Source: Halovenus salina (lineage in GTDB: Archaea > Halobacteriota > Halobacteria > Halobacteriales > Haloarculaceae). From it: a stretch of DNA of 64,000 bases. Of the stretch, positions 7,736 through 17,491 are shown piece by piece (positions within the stretch are counted from its first letter, which is position 1; every line of letters starts with the position of its first letter). A program made the translations under genes and the position numbers. The notes beneath the pieces were generated by a model that ran no database searches, was not told the origin of the DNA, and worked only from the letters and a program-made list of their open reading frames with translations. Where the stretch lies: contig NZ_CP112972.1 in the NCBI RefSeq assembly GCF_026410925.1, forward strand, positions 1 to 64,000, written 5' to 3'.

Positions 7736-9652
7736 ATGAGCACCGACCAGATTGATGTCGAGTATCTCCGCGAGCATCGTGACCGCGTCGAACGGCCGCT
7801 GTATACGCTGTTCCAGAAATACGGCCACGGCAGCAGGCGGTGGTTCGTGCTGGGCATCTTTGCCTCCATCGGCGCGCGATTCGCCTCGCTCGTTCCACCA
7901 ATCTTGCTTGGCGTCGCCATCGACGCCATCTTCCGGGACGACCAGGCCTTCGACCTGCCGCTGGTTCCCCAGGAATGGTTGCCGACCGAGACGATGGAAC
8001 AGTTCTGGTTCCTCGTCGCGTTCATGGGAGTCGCGATGATTGGCCGGGCGTTTCTGAACTTCGTCCGGATGTCCTCGCTCAATCTCTTCTCCCACCGCGT
8101 CAAACACGAGGTACGGACCGCGACATACCAGCAGATGCAACGGCTCGACATGGAGTTTTTCAACGAGGTCCAGACCGGAGAACTGATGTCGATTCTCTCG
8201 AACGACACCAACCGTCTGGAGCAGTTTCTCGACGACATGTTCGGGCAAGCCATCCAGCTGACTGTCCTCATTGTCGGTATCACAGTCGTGTTGTTCTGGT
8301 TCAATCCACAGCTCGCGCTCGTCACGCTCGTTGTCGTCCCGATTGCGGCCGCTTTCACCTACTGGTTCATGCGCTTTGTCGAGGAACGGTACTCCGACGT
8401 GCGTGAGTCGGTCGGCGACCTCAACAGCCGACTGGAGAACAACATCAACGGCATCCAGGTCATCAAGGCCTCGAACACCGAGGACTACGAGGACGAGCGC
8501 GTCAGAGACCACTCCTACCGGTACTTCCGCCTCGACTGGCTCGCGCTCCGCCTGAACTTCATCTATCGACCCGGTCTGCAGGCGCTGACTTCGCTTGCGT
8601 TTATCGCGACCTTCGTCGTCGGCGGCGTCTGGATTCTTGACGGGCCGCCGGGGCCGCTGTCTGGTGAGTTGACCGAGGGGACGCTCGTCATCTTCCTGTT
8701 GCTCACCCAGCGACTCGTCGACCCCCTCGCACAGATGAGCAACATCATCGACCGCTACGAGGACGCCAACGCCTCGCTCAAGCGGATTCTCGGCGTCATG
8801 AACCTCCCAGTCAATATCGAAGACAACGAGGATGCGATGGAACTCGACGCCGTCGACGGGCGGGTGGCGTTCGACGACGTGACCTTCGGATACGACGAGG
8901 AGTCAGTGCTCGAAGACATCGACTTCGAGGTCCAGCCAGGTGAGACGGTCGGACTCGTCGGGCCGACAGGGGCAGGCAAGACGACGATTGTCAAGCTCCT
9001 CCTTCGGCTCTACGATACCACAGAGGGGTCGGTCCGGGTCGATGACCACGACGTGCGCGATATCACACTGTCGAGTCTCCGGAAATCGATGGGATACGTC
9101 GGCCAGAATAACTTTCTGTTCGACGGCAGCGTCGCCGAGAACATCAAATACGGTGCGTTCGACGCTAGCCGCGAGGAGGTCGTGGAGGCTGCCAAACGGG
9201 CACAGGCCCACGAATTCATCACCAACATGCCCGAAGGGTACGACACGGAGGTCGGCGAACGTGGCGTGAAACTCTCCGGCGGCCAGCGCCAGCGCGTCGC
9301 CATCGCGCGCACTATCCTCCAGCACCCCGAGATTCTGGTCTTCGACGAGGCGACCTCTGCTGTCGACACGGAGACGGAGATGCTTATCCAGCGCTCTATC
9401 GACGACCTCGCGGCCGACCGGACGGCCTTCGTTATCGCCCACCGTCTGTCGACGGTCCGTGACGCCGACCGGATATTTGTCATCGAGGACGGCAAGATAG
9501 TCGAACGCGGTACCCACGACGACCTGCTCGCGGCCAACGGTCTCTACGCGAATCTCTGGCGGATTCAGGCCGGCGAGATTGGTGACCTGCCCGAGGAGTT
9601 CGTCGAGCGCGCGAGCAAACGCGTCGCACAGCAGGGACTCGACCCGGACTGA
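7736..9652 (+). CDS. ABC exporter, fused permease and ATPase
   Basis: A 638-residue half-transporter of the MsbA/multidrug-lipid exporter type (ABCB-like). Residues ~35-330 form the six-helix ABC transmembrane domain. The nucleotide-binding domain (~375-610) has Walker A GPTGAGKTT near 408, the Q-loop, the signature LSGGQRQ near 512, Walker B ILVFDEATSAVD near 534 and the switch His in IAHRLSTV. It would act as a homodimer in the cytoplasmic membrane. The substrate cannot be read from the sequence; lipids or hydrophobic compounds are typical for the family. It is transcribed away from the tRNA-Gly gene and is not part of the following ribosomal operon. Confidence 0.93.
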   Translation: MSTDQIDVEYLREHRDRVERPLYTLFQKYGHGSRRWFVLGIFASIGARFASLVPPILLGVAIDAIFRDDQAFDLPLVPQEWLPTETMEQFWFLVAFMGVAMIGRAFLNFVRMSSLNLFSHRVKHEVRTATYQQMQRLDMEFFNEVQTGELMSILSNDTNRLEQFLDDMFGQAIQLTVLIVGITVVLFWFNPQLALVTLVVVPIAAAFTYWFMRFVEERYSDVRESVGDLNSRLENNINGIQVIKASNTEDYEDERVRDHSYRYFRLDWLALRLNFIYRPGLQALTSLAFIATFVVGGVWILDGPPGPLSGELTEGTLVIFLLLTQRLVDPLAQMSNIIDRYEDANASLKRILGVMNLPVNIEDNEDAMELDAVDGRVAFDDVTFGYDEESVLEDIDFEVQPGETVGLVGPTGAGKTTIVKLLLRLYDTTEGSVRVDDHDVRDITLSSLRKSMGYVGQNNFLFDGSVAENIKYGAFDASREEVVEAAKRAQAHEFITNMPEGYDTEVGERGVKLSGGQRQRVAIARTILQHPEILVFDEATSAVDTETEMLIQRSIDDLAADRTAFVIAHRLSTVRDADRIFVIEDGKIVERGTHDDLLAANGLYANLWRIQAGEIGDLPEEFVERASKRVAQQGLDPD

Positions 9653-9724
9653 GCCGATAATATCGGCAGAGAGACGCTCATTCCGCCATGTGAATCCATC
9701 CCAGCACGAGGCCAAAACGGACTC

Positions 9725-9740
9725 TTTTTAAGTATGTATG
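9725..9740 (+). promoter_or_regulatory. promoter of the SPOUT-ribosomal operon
   Basis: TTTTTAAGTATGTATG is a strong TATA-like element about 60 nt upstream of the first gene. It is the only clear promoter before the ~14-kb ribosomal gene run and predicts a leader of about 30 nt. Confidence 0.5.
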
Positions 9741-9788
9741 AGAGACTAATCGCTACAGTCTAGTGGCGCGACGTGGAAGCGTTACGGC

Positions 9789-10628
9789 ATGACCGTCAGC
9801 GTGCTCGTGCCGTCGTCACTCGCCAGGGAAGCAACCGACAAACGCGAGGCAACTCGCAAGCTCGGATACGTGGCCCGCGCGGCCACGGTCTTCCGGGTCG
9901 ACCGTCTCACGGTCTATCCGGACCCTGGTGGGCAACGACATCATGACGACGGGTTCGTCGAAACCGTACTTCGGTACGCCGCGACGCCTCCGCACCTCCG
10001 AAAGGAGGTCTGGGGGACGCGGGACGAACTAGAGTACGCGGGCGTCCTGCCGCCGCTCCGCGTGGCGACACAGACCGGCTCCGGATCCGAGGGTTCGGGG
10101 TCGTTAAGACAGGGAATCGTGACCGAGGTCGGAGCTGATGGGCGCGTGCGGGTCAATTGCGGACTGCAACACCCGGTCTCCCTGCCCGTTCCGGACGGTA
10201 CGGAACTGGTCAAGGGGGAACGCGTCTCCGTCAGGGTCTCTTCGCGAGAGCCGGTCCGAGCGAAGCTCGTCGACGAGCCACAACCTGGCTATGTCGTCGA
10301 CACTACGGACCTGGATACCGCAGTTACCCGTACCGACGCAGGACTCACTATCGCCTCTTCGAGGCACGGTGACTGCCTGTGCCCGCGCCAGCTCGATGAG
10401 CTGGCGGCCGAAACCGGCGAACGGGAGTACACGGTCGCCTTTGGCGCACCCGAGCGCGGCCTGCCGGCCGTGCTTGGAATTTCGCCCGAGGCGGTCAGCG
10501 AAGACGGCCACGACGAGACAGGACGGTTTGACCTCTGGCTCAATACGGTTCCGAACCAGGGCAGCGACGTGGTGCGAACGGAAGAAGCACTGTTCGCAAC
10601 GCTTGCCTGCCTGAACCTCATGGAGTGA
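9789..10628 (+). CDS. SPOUT-family putative RNA methyltransferase (DUF171/C9orf114-like)
   Basis: A 279-residue member of the archaeal/eukaryotic SPOUT family that includes human SPOUT1 (C9orf114). The N-terminus (MTVSVLVPSSLAREATDKREATRKLGYVARAA) gives the first half of the alpha/beta knot. A beta-rich OB-like insert lies at ~95-165, and the SAM-binding knot with FGAPERGLPAVLG at ~215-230. It ends LATLACLNLME. The gene is the first of the ribosomal operon and ends 6 nt before rpl3, which suggests modification of rRNA during ribosome assembly. The substrate is not known from the sequence. Confidence 0.88.
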   Translation: MTVSVLVPSSLAREATDKREATRKLGYVARAATVFRVDRLTVYPDPGGQRHHDDGFVETVLRYAATPPHLRKEVWGTRDELEYAGVLPPLRVATQTGSGSEGSGSLRQGIVTEVGADGRVRVNCGLQHPVSLPVPDGTELVKGERVSVRVSSREPVRAKLVDEPQPGYVVDTTDLDTAVTRTDAGLTIASSRHGDCLCPRQLDELAAETGEREYTVAFGAPERGLPAVLGISPEAVSEDGHDETGRFDLWLNTVPNQGSDVVRTEEALFATLACLNLME

Positions 10629-10634
10629 ACGCAC

Positions 10635-11648
10635 ATGCCACAACCAGAACGACCACGCAAAGGCTCGTTGGGCTTCGGCCCGCGCGGGCGAGCGGCCAGT
10701 GAGACACCGCGGTTCAACAGCTGGCCCGATGACGACGGCCAACCCTCGCTACAGGGTATTGCCGGCTACAAGGCCGGGATGAGCCACGTCGTCATGATTA
10801 ACGACCAGCCCGAGTCTGCACGCGAGGGGATGGAAGAGACGGTGCCGGTAACCGTCGTCGAGACACCCCCGATGCAGGTCGTCGCCATTCGAGCCTACGA
10901 AGAGACGCCGTACGGACAGCGACCGCTGACGGAGGTCTGGGCCGACGAGTTCGACCCTGAACTCGAACGCGCTCTGGACCTTCCCGAAGACCATGACGCG
11001 GCCGCTGCGGAGGAACAGATTCAACACGCACTCGATTCGGGCAGTCTCGGCGAGGTTCGTGCGATTACGCACACCACGCCGGAAGTGCTCGACGGTGTGC
11101 CCAAGAAACGCCCCGACGTGATGGAAAACCGCATCGGCGGCGGCTCGCTCGCCGACCGCGTCGAGTACGGACTCACCCTCCTCGAAGAGGGCGAGTACAA
11201 CGTCAACGACGTGTTCCGCGCCGGCGAGTACGCCGACGTGGCAGCCGTCACCAAGGGCAAAGGCACACAGGGCCCCGTCAAGCGATGGGGTGTCCAGAAG
11301 CGCAAGGGGAAACACAAACGCCAGGGCTGGCGTCGCCGTATCGGCAACCTCGGCCCCTGGAACCCCTCGCGCGTGCGGTCGACGGTGCCCCAGCTGGGCC
11401 AGACCGGCTACCACCAGCGGACCGAACTCAACAAGCGCCTCGTCGACATCGGCGACGGCGACGATTCGAGCGTCGACGGCGGCTTCGTCAACTACGGCGA
11501 AGTCGACGGCGAGTACACGCTCGTGAAAGGTTCGGTTCCTGGTCCGAAGAAACGGCTGGTTCGGCTCCGTCCCGCAGTGCGTCCCAACGACCAACCGCGC
11601 CTCGACCCCGAGGTGCGCTACGTTTCGACAGCCTCGAACCAGGGATAA
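10635..11648 (+). CDS. rpl3: 50S ribosomal protein uL3
   Basis: 337 residues, the usual haloarchaeal length. The N-terminus (MPQPERPRKGSLGFGPRGRA) is the extension that lies across the 23S rRNA. The core contains GIAGYKAGMSHVVMI and the globular beta barrel. The conserved loop GTQGPVKRWGVQKRKGKHKRQG reaches towards the peptidyl transferase centre. uL3 binds 23S rRNA early in assembly. It starts 6 nt after the SPOUT gene and ends 3 nt before rpl4. Confidence 0.97.
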   Translation: MPQPERPRKGSLGFGPRGRAASETPRFNSWPDDDGQPSLQGIAGYKAGMSHVVMINDQPESAREGMEETVPVTVVETPPMQVVAIRAYEETPYGQRPLTEVWADEFDPELERALDLPEDHDAAAAEEQIQHALDSGSLGEVRAITHTTPEVLDGVPKKRPDVMENRIGGGSLADRVEYGLTLLEEGEYNVNDVFRAGEYADVAAVTKGKGTQGPVKRWGVQKRKGKHKRQGWRRRIGNLGPWNPSRVRSTVPQLGQTGYHQRTELNKRLVDIGDGDDSSVDGGFVNYGEVDGEYTLVKGSVPGPKKRLVRLRPAVRPNDQPRLDPEVRYVSTASNQG

Positions 11649-11651
11649 ACA

Positions 11652-12395
11652 ATGCAAGTACCAGTACACACACTCGACGGTGACGCGGACGGGGAGACAG
11701 AGCTTCCCGCCGTCTTCGACAGTGAGTTCCGACCGGACCTCATCCGGCGTGCGGTGCTTGCTGCACAGGCGAACCGCAAACAGGACTACGGTGCAGACGA
11801 GTACGCCGGCCTTCGAACGCCCGCCGAATCGTTCGGCAGCGGACGCGGCCAGGCCCACGTCCCCCGCGAAGGCGGACAGGCCCGACGCGTCCCCCAGACG
11901 GTTGGGGGTCGCCCCGCACACCCGCCCAAAGCAGAGAAGGACCGCTCGTACGACATCAACGACAAAGAGCGCCAGAAGGCGATTCGGTCGGCCATCGCGG
12001 CCACGACCGACGCCGAGATCGTGCGCGAGCGCGGTCACGAGTTTGACGATGATGTCGACCTTCCACTCGTCGTGAGCGACGAGTTCGAAGACCTGACGAA
12101 GACCCAGGACGCAGTCGACGCACTCGAATCGCTCGGCATCCGCGCCGACATCGAGCGCGCCGACGAGACGAAGATTCGCGCCGGACAGGGCACGACTCGC
12201 GGTCGGAAGTACACTCGACCGAAGTCGATTCTGTTCGTCACGAGCGAGTCCGAATCACGCGCCGCCCGGAATCTCGCCGGTGCGGACGTGACGACGGCAA
12301 CCGAACTCGACGCAGAGGACCTCGCACCCGGCACGGACGCCGGGCGGCTTACGGTCTGGACCGAAAGTGCAGTCGAGGAGGTGGCCGACCGATGA
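11652..12395 (+). CDS. rpl4: 50S ribosomal protein uL4
   Basis: 247 residues, archaeal uL4 (L4e/L1e type). The exit-tunnel loop is visible at ~50-100, with RTPAESFGSGRGQAHVPREG and the basic GGRPAHPPKAEK. The C-terminal Rossmann-like half ends in LTVWTESAVEEVADR. It binds domain I of 23S rRNA and lines the peptide exit tunnel. The stop TGA overlaps the start of rpl23 by 4 nt. Confidence 0.97.
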   Translation: MQVPVHTLDGDADGETELPAVFDSEFRPDLIRRAVLAAQANRKQDYGADEYAGLRTPAESFGSGRGQAHVPREGGQARRVPQTVGGRPAHPPKAEKDRSYDINDKERQKAIRSAIAATTDAEIVRERGHEFDDDVDLPLVVSDEFEDLTKTQDAVDALESLGIRADIERADETKIRAGQGTTRGRKYTRPKSILFVTSESESRAARNLAGADVTTATELDAEDLAPGTDAGRLTVWTESAVEEVADR

Positions 12396-12646
12396 TGGAC
12401 GCAATCCTCCACCCGCACGTGACCGAGAAGTCCGTCGACAAGATGGACTTCGAGAACAAGATGGTGTTCATCTGTCAGTCCGACGCCGAGCAGGGCGAAA
12501 TCGTCGAGGAGGTCGAGTCGCAGTTCGACGTCGAGACGGAGGGCATCAACACGATGATAACGACAGATGGCACGAAAAAGGCAGAGATTCAGCTGACTGA
12601 CGACCACGACGCACAGGAGATTGCGTCGCGAATTGGGGTGTTCTAA
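12392..12646 (+). CDS. rpl23: 50S ribosomal protein uL23
   Basis: 84 residues in the usual archaeal form, starting ILHPHVTEKSVDKMDFENK and ending ASRIGVF, without the long bacterial tunnel loop. It sits at the peptide exit and docks SRP and the Sec translocon. Two consecutive ATG codons (12392 and 12395) are possible starts; the first gives a 4-nt ATGA overlap with rpl4. Confidence 0.96.
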   Translation: MMDAILHPHVTEKSVDKMDFENKMVFICQSDAEQGEIVEEVESQFDVETEGINTMITTDGTKKAEIQLTDDHDAQEIASRIGVF

Positions 12647-12648
12647 CG

Positions 12649-13371
12649 ATGGGACGACGAATTCGCGGACAACGACGCGGACGCGGCACACCGACGTTCC
12701 GTGCCCCGTCACACAGGTACAAAGCAGAGCTCTCCCACCGGACCGTCGAGGACGACGATCTCGTTTCCGGAACGGTCGTGGACATCGAACACGATCCTGC
12801 ACGGAGCGCACCGGTCGCCGCCGTCGAGTTCGACGACGGAGACCAGCGCCTCGTGCTCGCTCCAGAAGGAATCACGGTCGGCGACACCATTCAGGTGGGC
12901 GTCTCCGCGGCAATCGAGCCGGGGAACACGCTTCCACTCGCCGAGATTCCGGAGGGCGTTCCGGTCTGTAACGTTGAGGCGAACCCGGGCGACGGCGGTC
13001 GATTCGCCCGCGCCTCGGGTGTCTACGCCACGCTGTTGACCCACGACCGGGCGGTTGCGGTCGTCGAGCTGCCAAGTGGCGAGATGAAACGCCTCGACCC
13101 AGACTGCCGGGCGACAATCGGAGTCGTCGCCGGTGGCGGCCGAACAGAGAAACCGATGCTCAAGGCCGGCAACAAACACCACAAGGCCAAGGCCCGCGGT
13201 ATGGTCTGGCCACGCGTCCGTGGTGTTGCGATGAACGCCGTCGACCACCCGTTCGGTGGCGGCGGCCGCCAGCACCCGGGCCGACCGAAAAGTGTCTCGC
13301 GGGACGCCCCGCCGGGACGGAAGGTCGGCGACATCTCCTCGCGCCGAACCGGCCGAGGTGGTGACACATGA
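12649..13371 (+). CDS. rpl2: 50S ribosomal protein uL2
   Basis: 240 residues. The N-terminus is [20 protein letters not shown]. Two beta-barrel domains follow. The C-terminal loop [20 protein letters not shown] contains the conserved histidine region near the peptidyl transferase centre. It helps join the subunits. Spacing to rpl23 is 2 nt, and the stop overlaps rps19 by 4 nt. Confidence 0.97.
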   Translation: MGRRIRGQRRGRGTPTFRAPSHRYKAELSHRTVEDDDLVSGTVVDIEHDPARSAPVAAVEFDDGDQRLVLAPEGITVGDTIQVGVSAAIEPGNTLPLAEIPEGVPVCNVEANPGDGGRFARASGVYATLLTHDRAVAVVELPSGEMKRLDPDCRATIGVVAGGGRTEKPMLKAGNKHHKAKARGMVWPRVRGVAMNAVDHPFGGGGRQHPGRPKSVSRDAPPGRKVGDISSRRTGRGGDT

Positions 13372-13793
13372 GTTCTGACGAATACCAGATTGGCCACGAG
13401 GGCGAGTTTACCTACCGTGGTCACACGCTTGAGGAACTGCAGGAGTTGGACGTTGACGAGGTAGCGGAACTGCTTCCCGCGCGACAGCGGCGAACTATTG
13501 AACGTGGCCTGTCCTACGAGCACGAACAACTGCTCGAAGAGGCACGCGAAGCTGGCGAGGAAGAAAGCGCCAACAACCCGATTCGGACACACCTCCGGGA
13601 TATGCCGATTTTCCCGGAGATGGTCGACGTGACCTTCGCGGTCCACAACGGGCAGAGCTTCGAGCGCGTCAAGGTCGAGCCGGAGATGCTCGGCCACTAC
13701 CTGGGCGAGTTCCAGCTGACGCGAACGAGCGTCGAACACGGACAGGCTGGCATCGGAGCCACACGCTCCTCGAAGTTCGTACCCTTGAAATAA
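13368..13793 (+). CDS. rps19: 30S ribosomal protein uS19
   Basis: 141 residues. The archaeal N-terminal helix ([29 protein letters not shown]) precedes the conserved domain with [13 protein letters not shown] and the C-terminal [18 protein letters not shown]. It binds the 16S rRNA head. The ATG overlaps the rpl2 stop (ATGA). Confidence 0.96.
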   Translation: MSSDEYQIGHEGEFTYRGHTLEELQELDVDEVAELLPARQRRTIERGLSYEHEQLLEEAREAGEEESANNPIRTHLRDMPIFPEMVDVTFAVHNGQSFERVKVEPEMLGHYLGEFQLTRTSVEHGQAGIGATRSSKFVPLK

Positions 13794-13796
13794 ACC

Positions 13797-14261
13797 ATGG
13801 GAATCAGCTACTCAGTCGAGGCCGACCCGGAGACGACGGCGAAAGCCATGCTCCGAGAGCGGCCCATCAGTATCAAGCACAGCAAGGCTATCGCCCGTGA
13901 GCTCAAGGGTATGACCGCCAGCGAGGCAGTCGAGTTCCTCGAAGGCGTCGTCGACGGCGACGAGGTCGTACCCTTTCGCGAACACAACACGGGCGTCGGT
14001 CACCGGAAGAACATCGACGGCTGGGACGCCGGCCGCTTCCCGGAGAAGGCAGCAAACGCCTTCCTCGATCTCGTCAACAACGGGATTGCGAACGCCGACA
14101 ACCAGGGTTTCGACGGCGGGTCGATGGAGATTATGCACATTGCTCCCCACAAGGTTGGCGAGAGCGAGGGGCGCCAGCCCCGCGCACAGGGACGTGCTTC
14201 GCCCTGGAACACCCCAGAGTGTGACGTGGAGCTCATCCTCGAAGAAGGAGGTGAGGAGTAA
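13797..14261 (+). CDS. rpl22: 50S ribosomal protein uL22
   Basis: 154 residues. MGISYSVEADPETTAKAM and the alpha/beta core lead to the long beta hairpin that lines the exit tunnel. The C-terminal APHKVGESEGRQPRAQGRAS is typical of archaeal L22/L17e. The gene ends in TAATGG, sharing one base with the rps3 start. Confidence 0.96.
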   Translation: MGISYSVEADPETTAKAMLRERPISIKHSKAIARELKGMTASEAVEFLEGVVDGDEVVPFREHNTGVGHRKNIDGWDAGRFPEKAANAFLDLVNNGIANADNQGFDGGSMEIMHIAPHKVGESEGRQPRAQGRASPWNTPECDVELILEEGGEE

Positions 14262-15187
14262 TGGCAGACGAACTCCAGTTCGTCGAGAACGGCCTCCAGC
14301 GCACGCAGATTGACGAGTTCTTCCAGGATGAACTCGGCCGTGCGGGCTACGGCGGTATGGAGATCGCCAAGACGCCGATGGGCACCCAAATCGTGCTCAA
14401 GGCCGAAAAACCCGGCATGGTCATCGGAAAGGGCGGAAAGAACATCCGCAAGATCACCAGCACGCTCGAAAACGAGTTCGGGCTCGAAGACCCACAGGTC
14501 GACGTTCAGGAGGTCGACGAGCCGGACCTCAACGCGCGCATCGTCGCCGACAAGCTGGGGAACGCGCTCGAACGCGGCTGGTACTTCCGCAAAGCCGGTC
14601 ACACGACAATCGACCGCATTATGGAATCCGGCGCACTCGGCGCCGAGATTGTCCTCTCGGGCAAGGTCACGGGCGCACGCTCACGCGTCGAGAAGTTCAA
14701 CCGTGGCTACATCAAGCACAACGGTGAACCCGCAGAGGAGATTGTCGACCACGGCGTCGGCACCGCAGTGATGAAACTTGGCACCATCGGGGTGCAGGTC
14801 AAAATCATCCCGCCAAACGCCGAGCTACCCGACGACTTCGAGATTCACGAGGATGTCGAGGTCGAGGACTACGTCGCCGAAGGCGACAGCGTCGACGACC
14901 TGCTCGCGGGCGAGCCCGACGAGGACGGTGACGAGCCTGAGACCGGCGCGCCGCCGTCTGACGACGAGGCCGACGAAGATGTTGCCGAAGAGGAAGTCGT
15001 CGACGAGGAGGTCGTCGAAGAGGCGGCCGACTACGACGAGCCAGAGGTTCCTGACGAGGACGAGGTCGAAGAAGAACTCGACGACCTCGACGCCGCAGTT
15101 GAGGAAGAGCTCGACGAAGAGACCGAGGCCGAAGCCGACGAACTGATGGATGAGATGGAGTCCGGCGAGGACGGTGATGCAGAATGA
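14261..15187 (+). CDS. rps3: 30S ribosomal protein uS3 with long acidic tail
   Basis: 308 residues. The KH domain has KPGMVIGKGGKNIRKI at ~48-63, and the C-terminal uS3 fold runs to about residue 200. From ~205 to the end the protein is almost entirely Asp/Glu with Ala and Val (about 100 residues), a haloarchaeal extension. uS3 forms part of the mRNA entry tunnel. The stop overlaps rpl29 by 4 nt. Confidence 0.96.
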   Translation: MADELQFVENGLQRTQIDEFFQDELGRAGYGGMEIAKTPMGTQIVLKAEKPGMVIGKGGKNIRKITSTLENEFGLEDPQVDVQEVDEPDLNARIVADKLGNALERGWYFRKAGHTTIDRIMESGALGAEIVLSGKVTGARSRVEKFNRGYIKHNGEPAEEIVDHGVGTAVMKLGTIGVQVKIIPPNAELPDDFEIHEDVEVEDYVAEGDSVDDLLAGEPDEDGDEPETGAPPSDDEADEDVAEEEVVDEEVVEEAADYDEPEVPDEDEVEEELDDLDAAVEEELDEETEAEADELMDEMESGEDGDAE

Positions 15188-15390
15188 CGGTCCTGCACGC
15201 TGCCGAGATTCGGGACATGACCCCCGCCGAGCGGGAGGTCGAACTCGAAGATCTGGAGACGGAACTCCTCAACGCCGAGGCGGTGAAAGCGACCGGTGGA
15301 ATGCCAGAAAACCCCGCCCGCATCAAGGAGCTCCGTCGCGCCATCGCACGCATCAAGACGATCCAGCAGGAAGAAGGCGACCTCGAATGA
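15184..15390 (+). CDS. rpl29: 50S ribosomal protein uL29
   Basis: 68 residues, two antiparallel helices: TVLHAAEIRDMTPAEREVELEDLE, then the RIKELRRAIARIKTIQQEE signature. It is located at the peptide exit next to uL23. It overlaps both neighbours by 4 nt. Confidence 0.95.
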   Translation: MTVLHAAEIRDMTPAEREVELEDLETELLNAEAVKATGGMPENPARIKELRRAIARIKTIQQEEGDLE

Positions 15391-15680
15391 GTATGACAGT
15401 GACACCCCAGACGCTGACGCGTCACGAACTCGTCGGTCTCGACGTACGAGTCGTCGCTGCGTCGAATCCGGACGTTATCGACCTCGACGGTCGAGTCGTC
15501 TCGGAGACGACACGGACACTCGGCATCGAGCACGAGGGCGGGGTGTCACTCGTACCGAAGGACTGCGCCACCTTCGAATGGACGCTCCCCTCAGGGGAAC
15601 TGATTGAGACGGCGGGAGAGACACTCATCGCCCGCCCAGCCAGGCGCACCGAACAGAAGGGTGATTCGAAATGGGAATAG
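15387..15680 (+). CDS. rnp1: RNase P protein component 1 (Rpp29/Pop4)
   Basis: 97 residues with the Sm-like barrel of archaeal Rpp29: ELVGLDVRVVAASNPDVIDLDGRV and RTLGIEHEGG. It is one of the protein subunits of RNase P, which matures tRNA 5' ends; the RNA subunit is encoded at 56.5 kb in this window. The frame is open further upstream, but ATG 15387 gives the 4-nt overlap with rpl29 and the family's normal N-terminus (MSMTVTPQTLTRHEL). The 3' end overlaps rps17 by 10 nt. Confidence 0.93.
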   Translation: MSMTVTPQTLTRHELVGLDVRVVAASNPDVIDLDGRVVSETTRTLGIEHEGGVSLVPKDCATFEWTLPSGELIETAGETLIARPARRTEQKGDSKWE

Positions 15681-16024
15681 GATTAGACGTAAAGACACCA
15701 CCAGAACCCGACAATCCGGACGACTACGACTACGAGACCTGTCCGTTCTACGGCGAGTTGCCGGTACGCGGACAGATTCTCGAAGGCGAAGTCGTCTCGA
15801 CAGAGATGGACCGAACGGTCGTCGTCGAGCGAGAGTACGACGTGAACGTGCCGAAATACGACCGAAAGATGAAACGACGCTCCCGCATCCCGGCCCACGT
15901 GCCGGAGGTGCTGGAGCCGCTGTCGGAAGGCGACAGCGTTAAAATCGCGGAGACGCGGCCACTCTCGAAGACGAAATCACATGTCGTCGTCGAAGTGACC
16001 GAGAGCGCAGGAGGTGACCACTGA
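15671..16024 (+). CDS. rps17: 30S ribosomal protein uS17
   Basis: 117 residues. The archaeal N-terminus ([27 protein letters not shown]) precedes the OB fold with [18 protein letters not shown] and [17 protein letters not shown]. It binds 16S rRNA early in assembly. It starts inside the end of rnp1, and its stop shares one base with the rpl14 start (TGATGG). Confidence 0.95.
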   Translation: MGIGLDVKTPPEPDNPDDYDYETCPFYGELPVRGQILEGEVVSTEMDRTVVVEREYDVNVPKYDRKMKRRSRIPAHVPEVLEPLSEGDSVKIAETRPLSKTKSHVVVEVTESAGGDH

Positions 16025-16422
16025 TGGAAGCGATGAAAGCCGACGTGACCCAGGGCCTCAAGAAGGGCTCGCTCATCACGTGTGCCGACAACACCGGCGC
16101 TCGTGAGCTGAAGGTCATCAGCGTCCACAACTACACCGGGACGCACAACCGCCAGCCAAAGGCGGGTCTTGGAGACAAGATCACTGTCTCGGTCACCAAA
16201 GGAACGCCCGAGATGCGCCGCCAGGTGCTCGAAGCTGTTGTTGTTCGACAGCGCAAGCCGATTCGTCGCCCCGATGGCACGCGGATGTCCTTCGAGGACA
16301 ACGCCGCCGTCATCGTCGACGACAACGAGGACCCCCGCGGAACCGAAATCAAGGGACCGATTGCGCGCGAAGTTGCAGAGCGCTTCGGTGCAATCGCCTC
16401 AACAGCTACGATGATAGTATGA
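16024..16422 (+). CDS. rpl14: 50S ribosomal protein uL14
   Basis: 132 residues. Conserved features are [17 protein letters not shown] and [15 protein letters not shown], and it ends [13 protein letters not shown]. It binds 23S rRNA and forms an intersubunit bridge. It has a 1-nt overlap with rps17 and a 4-nt overlap with rpl24. Confidence 0.96.
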   Translation: MEAMKADVTQGLKKGSLITCADNTGARELKVISVHNYTGTHNRQPKAGLGDKITVSVTKGTPEMRRQVLEAVVVRQRKPIRRPDGTRMSFEDNAAVIVDDNEDPRGTEIKGPIAREVAERFGAIASTATMIV

Positions 16423-16775
16423 CGCGCCAACCACACAAACAGCGAAAACGCGAGCGAGACGCGCCGCTGCACGAGCGACACGAGCAGGTGAAAGCGACGC
16501 TGTCCGATGACCTCCGCGAGGAGCTCGGACAGCGCTCTGTCCGTGTCAACACCGACGACACAGTCGAAGTGTTGCGCGGCGACTTCGCCGGCGAAGAAGG
16601 CGATGTCGTCGATGTCGACCTGCGCGAGGCAGTCGTCCACGTCGAAGACGTGACCGTCGAGACCGTCGACGGTGAGGAGACGCCCAAGCCACTCGACGCG
16701 AGCAACCTTCGCGTCACGAGCCTCGACCGCTCGGACTCGCGGCGTATCGAGCGACTGGAGGAGGATAACGAATGA
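16419..16775 (+). CDS. rpl24: 50S ribosomal protein uL24
   Basis: 118 residues, with the archaeal N-terminal [19 protein letters not shown] and a KOW motif [18 protein letters not shown] at ~55-72. It initiates 50S assembly. The start overlaps rpl14 and the end overlaps the eS4 gene, each by 4 nt. Confidence 0.95.
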   Translation: MTRQPHKQRKRERDAPLHERHEQVKATLSDDLREELGQRSVRVNTDDTVEVLRGDFAGEEGDVVDVDLREAVVHVEDVTVETVDGEETPKPLDASNLRVTSLDRSDSRRIERLEEDNE

Positions 16776-17491
16776 CGAACCACCAGAAACGACTGTCAGT
16801 TCCCAAGAGCTGGCCAGTCGAACGGAAAGAGGAGATGTTCACCGTCAAGGCGGATGCAGGCCCACACGGGGAGTCAGGGGTCCCGCTCCTGATTCTCCTG
16901 CGGGACGTACTTGGCTACGTCGACAGCCGGAAAGAAGCCCGCTACGCGCTGAACCAGGACAGCATCCACATCAACGGCAAGGCCGTGAGCGACGAAGAAC
17001 GGCCCGTCGGGATGTTCGACATCATCGCCTTCAGCGAGCGCGAAGAGTACTACCGCGTGTTCCCCGACGAGGGTGGTCGGCTGACGCTGACGCCCCTGGA
17101 CGCAGACTCGGCAGGGAGCAAGCTGGGCAAAATCGAGGGCAAACGAAACGTCCCCGGCGGCGACGTGCAGCTGACGCTCCACGATGGGCAGACGCTGCTC
17201 GTCGAGGACGACAGCGACTACAGCGTCGGTGACTCGCTGGTTGTCGGCAACGAGGACGGCGACATCGTCGCTCACTTCGAGTACGAAGAGGGCGCGCTGG
17301 CGACTGCCGTTGCCGGCAAACACGCCGGCCAGATCGGCACCATCGAGGAGATTCAGGTGACGAAAAGCAGTTCTCCGAACGATGTCATTCTCTCGGCGTA
17401 CGACGGCGACGACACCTTCGAGACGGTCGAAGAGTACATCGTCACGATTGACGAAAACTTCGTCGACGCAGACGAGGAGGGAGATGAATGA
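16772..17491 (+). CDS. rps4e: 30S ribosomal protein eS4
   Basis: 239 residues. The N-terminal [20 protein letters not shown] is followed by an S4-like RNA-binding domain (~40-105: [23 protein letters not shown]), a central domain, and a KOW motif near 180 ([15 protein letters not shown]). It is specific to archaea and eukaryotes. 4-nt overlaps join it to both neighbours. Confidence 0.96.
   Translation: MTNHQKRLSVPKSWPVERKEEMFTVKADAGPHGESGVPLLILLRDVLGYVDSRKEARYALNQDSIHINGKAVSDEERPVGMFDIIAFSEREEYYRVFPDEGGRLTLTPLDADSAGSKLGKIEGKRNVPGGDVQLTLHDGQTLLVEDDSDYSVGDSLVVGNEDGDIVAHFEYEEGALATAVAGKHAGQIGTIEEIQVTKSSSPNDVILSAYDGDDTFETVEEYIVTIDENFVDADEEGDE

Noticed and set aside
10749..12038. 429-codon open frame on the minus strand
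   Set aside because: It is antisense to rpl3 and rpl4. High GC keeps the opposite frames open, and its composition lacks the acidic haloarchaeal pattern.
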